In this document: positions 31,881 to 42,609 of the stretch, piece after piece
Layout of the letters: every line of letters begins with the position of its first letter
Numbering within the stretch: the first letter of the stretch is position 1
Origin: an uncultured Pseudomonadota bacterium
GTDB lineage: Bacteria > Bdellovibrionota_B > Oligoflexia > Oligoflexales > CAIYRB01
Length of the DNA stretch: 64,000 bases
Assembly (NCBI GenBank): GCA_903928445.1
Contig: CAIYRB010000133.1
Location: forward strand, 17,259-81,258
Reading direction: 5' to 3'
Made by a program: the position numbers and the translations under genes
The notes under the pieces: model-generated
The model's input: only the letters and a program-made list of their open reading frames with translations
Told to the model about the DNA's origin: nothing
Database searches by the model: none

Positions 31881-32032
31881 GACCCTGTTTTGGCGCATAT
31901 TGGCGTCATATTTTCCCCAATGTTTCTTTTCAATCTTGGAGGCAGCTATCTGAACCTCAATTTACGCATACGCGATTGATCTTGGCCGGATAGCGGCCGC
32001 AAGGCTAGGCATGTCATTCGAAATTTTTTGAT

Positions 32033-32048
32033 TGTTCCACGTGGAACA
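32033..32048. other. parS: parS site 2
   Basis: TGTTCCACGTGGAACA, identical to site 1. It lies 152 nt after the A-tract repeats and 47 nt before site 3. Confidence 0.95.
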
Positions 32049-32095
32049 CTAGGGTCACAAATGATTAAAAAATAGGCAGACGATGATACTCTCAT

Positions 32096-32111
32096 TGTTC
32101 CACGTGGAACA
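32096..32111. other. parS: parS site 3
   Basis: TGTTCCACGTGGAACA, the third identical copy, 63 nt (six helical turns) from site 2 and about 590 nt before parA. Confidence 0.95.
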
Positions 32112-32370
32112 CTTTTGATTGCTGGCTAACGAAGGCCACACTAAGCAGCCTATGAAGGCCATAAATATTTTACGAATGTCTTGATTGGCAAGGCCTCGGC
32201 CGCATTTAACTTCCCGTTCTCCCAACGTTCGTGTCCTTGCTTTAAGGCGTTGTTGCACAAATAGCTCATTGAGAACAAAAAGTTAGGGCGTCTATCAAAC
32301 CGGGCTCCGTAGGCAAGTGCATGGGTGTCACTCTATGCAGGTCAGGCCGACCCAGAGGCCATGTCGCTGG

Positions 32371-32542
32371 CGTAGCCGTCGCCGTCGCCATAGCCGTGAC
32401 CCTGATCATCCACGGGCAACATTGCCATGGCCGATCTGCCCAAACTAAGTTGCGAGAAGGCATGCTGTCCAAGCTCTGTAGGAGAGAGCTAACGGCTAGG
32501 GGATGGTGGACGAGCACGATCATGGCTACGGCGATGGCTACG
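32371..32542. repeat. Imperfect inverted repeat with GY/GD-coding arms
   Basis: The left arm (32371-32413) and the right arm (32506-32542) match in reverse over their outer 28 nt with five differences, and again at GTGGA/TCCAC. Read outward, each arm translates to a similar peptide (HGYGDGDGY on the - strand, HGYGDGYG on the + strand). This may be an inverted duplication of a fragment of a glycine-rich gene. No full gene remains. Confidence 0.5.
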
Positions 32543-32703
32543 GGCCCATTCGGGCTACAACATTTGAATGCAGGCGGTCTCGCCGAGCGGGCAATTTGAA
32601 ATTTTCATCCGACGGTGAGCATTTGCAACATCATGGCTGCTTTACCATTGGCTTATTGACAGGTAGAGTCTCGATACCAAGACCTAGACAGTGGAGACCG
32701 CTT

Positions 32704-33537
32704 ATGGCGCGTGTAATAGCCCTATCAAACCAAAAAGGTGGAGTGGGCAAGACCACGTCGGCTGTCAACATCGCCGCATGTTTAGCTGCAGCGGAAAAGC
32801 GGGTGCTGGTGATTGACCTGGATCCCCAGGCCAATGCAGGCAGTGGTTTAGGCATCTACGCCCGCGATTTTGAGACCAGCATGTACGATGTTTTGGTCGA
32901 CGAGGTGCCGCTGACCAGTGCCATCTTACACACCGAGCTAAAATGCCTGGATATTGCGCCATCCGTACCGGACTTAGTCGGCGCTGAGGTCGAATTGGTT
33001 GCCGCTATTGGGCGGGAATCACGCTTGAAAGAGGCCCTAGAGCCGGTTCAAGGGTTATATGATTTCGTCATCATAGACTGTCCTCCAGCCTTGGGCATCC
33101 TCACGGTTAATGCCCTTACGGCGGCAAACTCTGTGCTGATACCGTTGCAGTGCGAGTACTATGCGATGGAGGGCCTGTCTCAGCTGATCAAGACCATTTC
33201 ATTGATTAAAAAGCGCTTGAATCCCGAGCTAGAGCGGGAAGGAATCCTTTTGACGATGTATGATCGGCGCAATAACCTATCGCACCAAGTCGAGCAAGAT
33301 ATACGCGCTCACTTTGGTAACGAGGTGTTTCCGGTCGTCATTCCGCGCAACGTGAAGTTGTCGGAGGCGCCTTCTCACGGCAAGCCGGTCATTTTATATG
33401 ACATCAATAGCACGGGAGCGACAGCCTATATGGAGACGGCGCGGCTACTCATTCGTCGTCATAGCGTGATCGCACCGCCTCCCAAAACGTCAAAGAAGAC
33501 CCTGGCGACTACGCAAGGCCGGACTGGTCAACAGTAA
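32704..33537 (+). CDS. parA: Chromosome partitioning ATPase ParA (Soj)
   Basis: Walker-type ATPase that binds DNA non-specifically as an ATP dimer and moves ParB-parS complexes. Seen: the deviant Walker A KGGVGKTT at 11-18 with the signature lysine, DLDPQANAGSGLG, DFVIIDCPPALGILTVNAL, and LIPLQCEYYAMEGLSQL. It has 277 residues and no N-terminal helix-turn-helix, the chromosomal (Soj) type. GGAG precedes the ATG by 7 nt; a longer frame from 32503 has no ParA-like sequence before this point. parB follows after 15 nt. Confidence 0.97.
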   Translation: MARVIALSNQKGGVGKTTSAVNIAACLAAAEKRVLVIDLDPQANAGSGLGIYARDFETSMYDVLVDEVPLTSAILHTELKCLDIAPSVPDLVGAEVELVAAIGRESRLKEALEPVQGLYDFVIIDCPPALGILTVNALTAANSVLIPLQCEYYAMEGLSQLIKTISLIKKRLNPELEREGILLTMYDRRNNLSHQVEQDIRAHFGNEVFPVVIPRNVKLSEAPSHGKPVILYDINSTGATAYMETARLLIRRHSVIAPPPKTSKKTLATTQGRTGQQ

Positions 33538-33552
33538 GGACTAAACAAACAT

Positions 33553-34494
33553 ATGAGTACTCATGATAAGACGCCCCCAGGACGCAGAGGCGCACTAGGC
33601 AAAGGTATTTCGTCGCTACTGGGCGATGCCGAGATCGGTCAGGATCAGAGCACAAGCGTCGCTAAAGGTCTGGCCACCCTCAAGCATCAGCAAGCAGAGA
33701 CCCAGGTCTTGAAGCTTGACGTCAGCACCATCGACCCAAATCCCCACCAGCCGCGTAAACTCTTTGACGATAAGGCCTTAAAAGAACTCGCAGCGAGCCT
33801 GAAAATCGATGGCGTACTGCAGCCAGTGATTGTCACCAAAGGGGCAAAGCCCGGACGCTTTATGGTCATTGCGGGGGAGCGGCGGTTACGCGCCTCCAAG
33901 CTTGCTGGTCTGGCAACCATTCCAGCGATCATCAAGGAGGGGGCCTCTGACGATCTTCTGCGGATTGCCCTGATCGAAAATATTCAGCGAGCCGATCTCA
34001 ACATCATGGAGGAGGCTCAGGCATACTCCGCGTTGATCAAAGACTACGGACTAACGCAAGAGCAGTGCGCTGACAAGGTCGGGAAGGAACGCTCCACCGT
34101 TGCTAACACCCTACGCCTGTTGCTTCTGCCAAGGGAGGTCCAAGACGACATACTGGACGGTCGACTGACGATGGGCCATGGCCGCGCCATGCTCTCTCTC
34201 GAAGAAAAGAAGCTGATCCTTCGCTGCCGGGACATAGTGGTTAAAAAGGGCCTTAGCGTTCGCCAGACCGAGCAGCTATGTAAGACGTTTAAGACGAGCG
34301 GTGGTGCCAGCGAGCCCAAGACACCGGCGATTCGCGATGAAGCTGATCTGCAGTACATCACCGAAAGCTTGCGCACTTACCTTCACACCAAGGTACGTCT
34401 TGCCGGTAGTACCAGCCGAGGAAAAATTGAAATCTCGTACTTCTCCGGTGCGGAACTGGAGCGGATTTTAACCATGATGGGACACCGCCTATAG
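33553..34494 (+). CDS. parB: Chromosome partitioning protein ParB (Spo0J), parS-binding CTPase
   Basis: Binds parS and spreads as a CTP-dependent clamp. Seen: an N-terminal GKGISSLLGD helix that stimulates ParA, the ParB/Srx domain with IDPNPHQPRK, the CTP-binding GERRLRASKLAG and ENIQRADLN, the parS-reading helix-turn-helix (TQEQCADKVGKERSTVANTLRLL), and a C-terminal dimer domain. It has 313 residues. The 186 nt after it contain no gene; TTGTTC and TATGAC spaced by 17 nt (34589-34617) are a weak promoter candidate for the ATP synthase genes. Confidence 0.97.
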   Translation: MSTHDKTPPGRRGALGKGISSLLGDAEIGQDQSTSVAKGLATLKHQQAETQVLKLDVSTIDPNPHQPRKLFDDKALKELAASLKIDGVLQPVIVTKGAKPGRFMVIAGERRLRASKLAGLATIPAIIKEGASDDLLRIALIENIQRADLNIMEEAQAYSALIKDYGLTQEQCADKVGKERSTVANTLRLLLLPREVQDDILDGRLTMGHGRAMLSLEEKKLILRCRDIVVKKGLSVRQTEQLCKTFKTSGGASEPKTPAIRDEADLQYITESLRTYLHTKVRLAGSTSRGKIEISYFSGAELERILTMMGHRL

Positions 34495-34680
34495 CGCTCG
34501 GTTATGACAAAATGCCCATGTATCTATTCCTACCTAGGCCCCCAGGTCGCGGGGCTGCAACATACCCAAACCAACAGCCGAAATCGTCTTGTTCAGCGGC
34601 CTTAAGTGCGCTATGACGAGGCCCCCAGCTATTTTCTGGAACCCATGGTGGTGCAGTTGCACCGAGCACAGGTGATATAG

Positions 34681-35112
34681 ATGGCAACGTTTGTTCTAGT
34701 GCCCAATCCTAAAGTTCTCGCCGTTCAGGTCGTCGTGTTCGTGGCGGGCTACTACGCCATTAAGAAGCTCTTTGTTGAGCCTTACATGATCATTCGGGAT
34801 AAGCGCGAGGCATTGACCGTCGGCAATAGGGATGAGGCCGTGCGTGCCTTAGAAGAAGGCGCTAGCATCGCAACGCGCATCGAAGCGCGGCTTGCTGCCG
34901 TTGGTGCAGAGGCTAAGCAAGGCAGAGAAAGAACGCGCGACGAGGCAATTGCTCGTCGCGATAGTATGATCAGCTCGGCTCAGGAGGCCGCGCGCGCCGA
35001 GGTGGCCAAAGTTGAAGGGCTGATCGCAGCGGACTTGGCGACCGAGAGATCAAAAATACCCAATATTATCAGTACTTTAACCGACGAAGTGTACGCTTTA
35101 GCCCTGGCCTAG
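34681..35112 (+). CDS. atpF': ATP synthase Fo subunit b'
   Basis: Peripheral stalk subunit with one membrane helix (about residues 11-30) and a long charged helix (about 40-125, rich in Glu, Ala and Arg) that forms a coiled coil with subunit b. It has 143 residues. A separate b' gene before atpF is usual in alpha-, delta- and epsilonproteobacteria and cyanobacteria. This is the first ATP synthase gene after parB; the order parA-parB-atpF'-atpF is the one known from Helicobacter and Campylobacter. Confidence 0.9.
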   Translation: MATFVLVPNPKVLAVQVVVFVAGYYAIKKLFVEPYMIIRDKREALTVGNRDEAVRALEEGASIATRIEARLAAVGAEAKQGRERTRDEAIARRDSMISSAQEAARAEVAKVEGLIAADLATERSKIPNIISTLTDEVYALALA

Positions 35113-35133
35113 CAGGAGCGGAGGAAAGACCCA

Positions 35134-35637
35134 GTGGAAGAGCACATTGATACCCTAAAGGGAATCATTTTACCGTTCGCCAATTTCTTCATTTTTTTGA
35201 GTTTGGCGATCTATTTTTTCCGCAAGCCGGCGCGGGCCGCCGCAGCAGCAAGGCGTGCTGGCTTTGAGAAATTGATGGCTGAAGCTAGGGCGGCAAAGGA
35301 AGAGGCCTTAGCGAAGTTGGCCGATCTAAAAAAGCGTGAACTTGCGCTCGAGACCGAGCTAGCGGAAATTCGCGAAATAGCACGCAGCACGGCACAGATG
35401 GAGTCAGACAAAATCCTTGCCGATGCTGAGCGAATGGCCAAACATCTCCAGGCCGAAGCCAAGCGTATTGCAGAGGCTGAAGTCAACAATGCTAGGCAGC
35501 AACTTCGCCGAGAGATCGTCGATGCCGTTCATTTTGGTGTGAGCCAAAAGTTGAAGGTCGAGCTTAGTTTGGAAGCTCAGCGCCAACTTGTCCGCAGCAA
35601 GACTAACGAGATGAAGCAACTCCACGCTGATAATTGA
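35134..35637 (+). CDS. atpF: ATP synthase Fo subunit b
   Basis: Peripheral stalk subunit: membrane helix IILPFANFFIFLSLAIYFF (about 11-29) followed by a continuous Ala/Glu/Lys-rich helix to about residue 150. It has 167 residues. It starts with GTG, with GGAGGA before it, 21 nt after atpF'. Together with b' it makes a heterodimeric stator. Confidence 0.93.
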   Translation: MEEHIDTLKGIILPFANFFIFLSLAIYFFRKPARAAAAARRAGFEKLMAEARAAKEEALAKLADLKKRELALETELAEIREIARSTAQMESDKILADAERMAKHLQAEAKRIAEAEVNNARQQLRREIVDAVHFGVSQKLKVELSLEAQRQLVRSKTNEMKQLHADN

Positions 35638-35647
35638 GGCCTCCTGC

Positions 35648-36208
35648 ATGTCACGCATTGCGAAACGTTATGCTAAAGCGCTCTTTAAGTTGACCGGAGG
35701 AGATTTGGTCAAAGCCAAACGAGCGCGCGATGCTCTTTTTGGACTTAATGAGTTGTTCAAACTTGATGAGTCCGCACGTGTTCTGCTTAGTCCAGTCATG
35801 CCTAAGGATCTGAAGAAAAGCCTGCTCAGCTACGGTACGAAGGAATTCGCCGCCGATGATGATGTAAAGCAATTGGTTGAGGCGGTCGTTGAGGCTGGTC
35901 GAGTTAGCTTTTTACCCGAGATTTCCCAGGTCTTCTCGGAGTTTATCGATGACGCCGAAGGCATCGTTCAAGCCCAGGTTGAGTCCGCCGTGGCTCTATC
36001 GGCCCAGGAAGATCAGGACATCGTTGCGACCCTAGCGCAGATGTTACATAAGAAAATTGTTCTCAAATCGGCTGTCAATACCGCGCTACTCGGTGGGTTT
36101 GTGGTGCGGGTAGGAAACTACCTGATCGATTTGAGTCTTAAATCAAAGCTCGACGGCCTGGCTAAAAGTGCGGTCCAAGATTCATTCGTTAAGGGAATTC
36201 CGTCATGA
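35648..36208 (+). CDS. atpH: ATP synthase F1 subunit delta
   Basis: Top part of the peripheral stalk, binding the alpha3beta3 head. Seen: the N-terminal [13 protein letters not shown] helix and the C-terminal [34 protein letters not shown], the conserved delta/OSCP end. It has 186 residues. Its stop overlaps the atpA start (ATGA), so synthesis is coupled. Confidence 0.95.
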   Translation: MSRIAKRYAKALFKLTGGDLVKAKRARDALFGLNELFKLDESARVLLSPVMPKDLKKSLLSYGTKEFAADDDVKQLVEAVVEAGRVSFLPEISQVFSEFIDDAEGIVQAQVESAVALSAQEDQDIVATLAQMLHKKIVLKSAVNTALLGGFVVRVGNYLIDLSLKSKLDGLAKSAVQDSFVKGIPS

Positions 36209-37715
36209 CCACTGAAAAGATTCGGGTAGAAGAAGTCAGCAGAATCATCAGCGAGCGAATCAAAAGCTACGGCAAAGCCGCTGAGCTCCAGGAAACTGGC
36301 ACGGTGTTGGCCGTCGGTGACGGGATCGCCCGGGTTTATGGCCTTGAAGGCGCCATGGCTGGTGAAATGGTCCAGTTTCAAAATGGCACCAAGGGCGTTG
36401 TTTTGAACCTCGAGGAAGACAACGTTGGTATCGCCGTCTTCGGCGGAGTTAGTGGGATCGCCGAGGGCGAGACCGTCAAACGCTTGCGCGAGATCAACTC
36501 AGTGCCAATCGGTGAGGCTCTGCTTGGACGCGTGGTGAACGCGCTCGGCGAGCCAATCGACGGTCAAGGACCTGTTGCGACGACTGAGACTGGCTTAGTC
36601 GAAATCAAGGCTCCAGGCATCATCGACCGAAAGTCGGTCCATGAGCCGCTGCAGACCGGCATCAAAGCGATTGACGCCATGGTGCCGATTGGCCGTGGTC
36701 AACGCGAATTGATTATCGGTGATCGTCAAACCGGCAAAACTGCGCTTTGTGTTGATACGATTATCAATCAAAGGGGTAAGGATGTCGTTTGTATTTACGT
36801 CGCCATCGGTCAGAAGGCGTCGACGGTTGCGCAGGTTGTTGAGCGTTTAAAGCGCTACGGCGCAATGGAATACACGATCATTGTCGCAGCGACGGCGATG
36901 GATCCGGCGCCAATGCAGTTTGTCGCGCCTTATTCCGGCTGTCGTATGGCCGAATTCTTCCTGCAAAAGGGCAAGCACGCGGTTATCTTCTACGATGACT
37001 TGTCGAAGCAAGCTGCCGCCTACCGTGAGCTGTCGCTGCTGCTCCGTCGTCCTCCGGGCCGCGAGGCTTATCCTGGCGACGTGTTCTATCTTCACAGCCG
37101 ATTGCTTGAACGTGCGTGCAAGGTCAGCGATAAATTAGGCGCTGGTTCAATCACTGCGTTTCCTGTCGTAGAGACTCAGGCCGGAGACATTTCCGCGTAT
37201 ATTCCTACCAACGTGATCTCCATCACCGATGGGCAGATCTTTTTGGAAAGCGACTTGTTCTTTTCTGGCGTTCGCCCTGCTATCAACGCGGGACTATCGG
37301 TGTCGCGAGTCGGCGGTTCAGCGCAGGTTCCTGCCATGCGTAAAGTCGCTGGTAGCTTGCGCTTAGAGTTGGCCCAGTATCGCGAATTGGCGGCGTTTTC
37401 CCAGTTTGGTTCCGATCTTGACCAAGCGACCCAGCGGACACTGCGCCGCGGTGAGCGTCTGGTCGAGATTTTGAAACAAGGCCAGTATGTTCCAATGCAG
37501 GTTGGCCTCGAAGTCGCATCGATCTTTGCGGTCACCAAGGGCTATGTGGACAAGCGAAATATCTCTGAAGTTTTGGATTGGGAAAAGGGCTTGCATGAGC
37601 ACTTGACGGCGCGCTACCCGCAGATCCTGCAAAAGATTGAAGCGCGCTGCAAACTGGAAGATGTTCAGGCCGATTTGGTCAAGGCGATCGAAGAGTTCGA
37701 CAAGGGATTTAAGTA

Positions 37716-37716
<1 letters not shown>
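36205..37716 (+). CDS. atpA: ATP synthase F1 subunit alpha
   Basis: Non-catalytic nucleotide-binding head subunit. Seen: the N-terminal [29 protein letters not shown], Walker A GDRQTGKT at 172-179, and the ATP synthase signature [17 protein letters not shown] with the arginine finger. It has 503 residues, normal. TAATG joins it to atpG. Confidence 0.98.
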
Positions 37717-40018
<2,302 letters not shown>

Positions 40019-40030
40019 TAGGCGGTAGTT

Positions 40031-40438
40031 ATGGCCGAGTTGCAAGTTCAAGTATTAACGCCCGCCAAGGTTGTCGTAAAGACCTCTGCTCAGCTCGTGG
40101 AGTTGCCCGGAGCGCTCGGATATATGGGAATCTTGCCGGGGCACACCCGGATGATTTCCGAGCTGGCTGCTGGAACGATGACGCTTGGGTCGGGTCAGGA
40201 ACAGCAAACCTATTTTATCTCTGGCGGCTACGTCGATGTGAACCAGGACCACGTGACCGTGCTTGCCGACGTCGTGGAAAGGCCATTGGACATCGATGTG
40301 AAGCGGGCTGAGGAAGCGAAGGCGCGTGCGCTGAGTCGATTTGTCGATAGCTCCGGCGTCGATATCGCACGAGCTCAGGCGGCATTGCTCCGAGCGGAGC
40401 GTCGCTTGGCTTTGGCGACGACACGGCTAGGCGCGTGA
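40031..40438 (+). CDS. atpC: ATP synthase F1 subunit epsilon
   Basis: Rotor subunit and ATPase brake. Seen: the N-terminal beta-sandwich with LQVQVLTPAKVV, ALGYMGILPGHTRMISEL and YFISGGYVDVNQDHVTVLAD, and two C-terminal helices rich in Ala and Arg. It has 135 residues. Its TGA overlaps the GTG start of the glycosyltransferase, the first gene after the complex. Confidence 0.95.
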   Translation: MAELQVQVLTPAKVVVKTSAQLVELPGALGYMGILPGHTRMISELAAGTMTLGSGQEQQTYFISGGYVDVNQDHVTVLADVVERPLDIDVKRAEEAKARALSRFVDSSGVDIARAQAALLRAERRLALATTRLGA

Positions 40439-41550
40439 CGCTAGGGCTATCCCTTTATTGGGACGGCTATGGTCTTGCGGCCGCTGCGTCAGGTGTTTAT
40501 GTCCATGCCCGTAATATAGCCACGGAATTGAATCTTTTGGGTGCTCCCCCAACGGTCATAGGACCCAGGGGGAGCAGCGCCTTATTTAGTGATCTTGTGG
40601 TGAGTGAACTGCTTGGTCCGGCGAGCCTGACATCATTAGCCCAACTCAAACCGGTCTGGCCCCAGTTAGTTGGACAGCGAGTCCGTCGGATGTCGAAGGG
40701 GCATCCTTACGTACTGCACGGACTAAGTAATTTTAACCTGCCGACTATTGGGAAAGATCGATTTAGGCGCCATGTCTTAACGGTTCATGACCTTATTCCC
40801 TTTTTGGCGTCAGATGGTGTGTCTAGAGCGTTGCGATTGCAACTAGCTTGGCTGATGCCAAGAGCGCTCAGGCGGGCTGATTTAGTTGTCTGTGTGTCGC
40901 AGTGGACCAGGCGCACGTTGCTTGAAAGGTATCCCTTTGTTGCCGACCGGTGCCATGTAATCCCAAATGGGCTTCCTAACGTAGTCGCTTCTAAGGGCGT
41001 TCAGAGTTCGGCTCAGGCTGGTACCATTGAGGCACTATATGTCGCACGATTTGAGCCCTACAAACAGCATGCCTTGCTACTAGATGTCGTTCGTTCAAGC
41101 TCGTTGCCGCTGCGCTTAACCCTAGTGACCGACGTGACTGGCATCGGGGCATGCCAAAAGTTAGCGCCCGACCTGGTCCAGTCAGGTCGGCTACAGTTTC
41201 GGTCGAAGTTGACCCAGGCGCAAATCGCAGAGGTTCACGCATCTAGCGATATTTACTTGAGCCCTTCCCTCTACGAAGGTTTTTGTTTGCCGGCGGCATC
41301 ATCGCTAGTCGCGGGCAAGCCGGTGGTTTATCTGGCTGGCAGCGGTATCGATGAAGTTGTTGGAGCCTCGGTTGGCATACCAGTACCAACTGGCTCTGAC
41401 CTAGCGGCCTGGGACGAAGCCATCGTTAAGGGCTTGGCCTTGGCCCAGGAACCTGATTACCAGGTCCGACTGACGCAACATCTAGCTTCTATGGTAACCT
41501 GGAATGATGCGGCTAAGCGCCTGCTTTCGCTGTATCATTGTCTAGTTTAA
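40435..41550 (+). CDS. Glycosyltransferase, GT-B fold (family 4-like)
   Basis: Probable sugar-nucleotide glycosyltransferase. Seen: a Gly-rich N-terminal loop (SGVYVHARNIATELNLLG), LTVHDLIPFLA, VVCVSQWTRRTLL, ALYVARFEPYKQHALLLDVV, and DIYLSPSLYEGFCLPAASSLVAGKPVV, with the Glu-x-x-Cys/Ala motif of family 4 enzymes. It has 371 residues and no membrane segment. The GTG start overlaps the atpC stop (GTGA), so it is carried on the ATP synthase transcript. The acceptor is unknown; with the epimerase after it, a surface glycan role is possible but inferred. Confidence 0.82.
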   Translation: MTLGLSLYWDGYGLAAAASGVYVHARNIATELNLLGAPPTVIGPRGSSALFSDLVVSELLGPASLTSLAQLKPVWPQLVGQRVRRMSKGHPYVLHGLSNFNLPTIGKDRFRRHVLTVHDLIPFLASDGVSRALRLQLAWLMPRALRRADLVVCVSQWTRRTLLERYPFVADRCHVIPNGLPNVVASKGVQSSAQAGTIEALYVARFEPYKQHALLLDVVRSSSLPLRLTLVTDVTGIGACQKLAPDLVQSGRLQFRSKLTQAQIAEVHASSDIYLSPSLYEGFCLPAASSLVAGKPVVYLAGSGIDEVVGASVGIPVPTGSDLAAWDEAIVKGLALAQEPDYQVRLTQHLASMVTWNDAAKRLLSLYHCLV

Positions 41551-41584
41551 GGCAGCACCAAGTGGGTGCCGTTAGGAGCTGTCC

Positions 41585-42526
41585 GTGCAAGAAGCAGCCA
41601 TTATGGTCACTGGTGGATCTGGATGCTTAGGCCAGGCTGTTGTCCGCCAACTGGCGTTACGCGGTAGGACGATAGTCTCTGTTTACCACCACAAATTGCC
41701 GGAATCTTTTGAGCGCGTCTATCCCGTTTGTGTCGACCTTAGCTCTGCGGAGCTCATGGCTGCGCCTCTGCGCGGTGTGGAAACAGTGGTGCATCTGGCT
41801 TGGGCAGGAGGACTGGCTGGTCCATCGCAACCCTTTGCTCACGGCGGCCATTCTCGCCAGCCAGAGACGGCCAATTTACGTATGTTGAGACATCTTCTGA
41901 CGGCGATGGAGCGTGCCGGTACGAAGCGGCTTATTTTTCTCAGCGCCGCGGGCGCCTCGCGCACCGCTGCAGCGCCGTTTCTTCGAGAAAAATACGCTGC
42001 CGAAGCGATGCTCTTAAATGCCAAAATCCCTGAGAAATGCATCCTTCGATCGGCGTTGATTTGGGGTGGCAACGGCGTCAATGACCGTCTTGTACAAAGC
42101 ATGTTGCGGTTGCTTAGATTTCCGGTTTACCCGCTACCAAGCGCCGACATGGCTCTTGCCCCCGTGCACCTTGCCGACATCGCCGAGGTCGTGGTCAACG
42201 CCTGTTTCCAGGCTCAAGCTAGTGAGGCCGCCGTTCAGGAGGTCCACGGCGGTCAGTCCTATGCGATGGGGCAGTTGTTTAAAATGGTGTCAGAGCGGTA
42301 CATCGGTCGGCCCAGGCTGGCCTTGGGGGGCATCCTCGGTGAATCGCTGCTGCCACTTTTGGAGCGTGACAGGCGCGGCGCAACGGCAACGACCAAGATG
42401 CAGCATCTTTTGGCTATTGGCGTTACCAAGGCAGGGGCTGAGGTGAGTCCATCGCTTGGCGGCGCAGCCGGCAAGCGCTTGGCGAGCTTCCAAGAGAGGC
42501 TTGCTGAGAGGCCCGCTGAGAGGTGA
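41585..42526 (+). CDS. NAD(P)-dependent sugar epimerase/dehydratase-like protein
   Basis: Extended short-chain dehydrogenase fold. Seen: the nucleotide-binding VTGGSGCLGQAV at the N terminus, VETVVHLAWAGG, LIFLSAAGAS, and a region REKYAAEAMLL where the usual YxxxK catalytic pair reads YxxxE, so it may be an atypical member or may not catalyse the standard reaction. It has 313 residues. GTG start with AGGAG before it, 34 nt after the glycosyltransferase. A bidirectional terminator follows. Confidence 0.75.
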   Translation: MQEAAIMVTGGSGCLGQAVVRQLALRGRTIVSVYHHKLPESFERVYPVCVDLSSAELMAAPLRGVETVVHLAWAGGLAGPSQPFAHGGHSRQPETANLRMLRHLLTAMERAGTKRLIFLSAAGASRTAAAPFLREKYAAEAMLLNAKIPEKCILRSALIWGGNGVNDRLVQSMLRLLRFPVYPLPSADMALAPVHLADIAEVVVNACFQAQASEAAVQEVHGGQSYAMGQLFKMVSERYIGRPRLALGGILGESLLPLLERDRRGATATTKMQHLLAIGVTKAGAEVSPSLGGAAGKRLASFQERLAERPAER

Positions 42527-42559
42527 GTCGCCCGGTCTAGTCAGTCCGACGCAAAATAA

Positions 42560-42587
42560 AAAAGAGCCGCAACGCTGCGGCTCTTTT
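42560..42587. terminator. Bidirectional terminator between epimerase gene and ftsZ
   Basis: AAAAGAGCCGCA, loop ACGC, TGCGGCTCTTTT: a perfect 12-bp stem, with an A-run before and a T-run after. It can stop both the epimerase transcript and the convergent ftsZ transcript. Confidence 0.93.
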
Positions 42588-42609
42588 CTTTCCCCCTCGG
42601 GTAGCGGAT

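Larger units (their letters stand above)
30908..32703. other. Gene-free segment with centromere-like elements
   Basis: About 1.8 kb between atpE and parA with no convincing gene: the open frames in it (67-92 residues) have no recognisable domain. It holds an AT palindrome, three parS sites, a long inverted repeat, eight 20-bp tandem repeats and a second inverted repeat, each listed separately. Together with parA-parB just downstream this looks like the segregation centre of the chromosome. TTGACA at 32655-32660 may be part of the parA promoter, but no matching -10 is clear. Confidence 0.65.

Noticed and set aside
32055..32599. Small open frames in the parS region (67, 85 and 92 codons)
   Set aside because: One overlaps parS 3, the others come from the inverted repeat, and none has a recognisable domain or a clear start site.
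32503..32703. An N-terminal extension of ParA
   Set aside because: The 67 residues are unlike ParA and partly come from an inverted repeat; GGAG before the ATG at 32704 marks the normal start.
28929..32703. A transposon or prophage insertion splitting the ATP synthase genes
   Set aside because: No transposase, integrase, terminal repeats or target duplication is visible, and parA-parB before atpF' is an old arrangement in related phyla.
34502..34687. A 61-codon frame on the - strand between parB and atpF'
   Set aside because: It overlaps the start of atpF', has no motif and runs against the operon.
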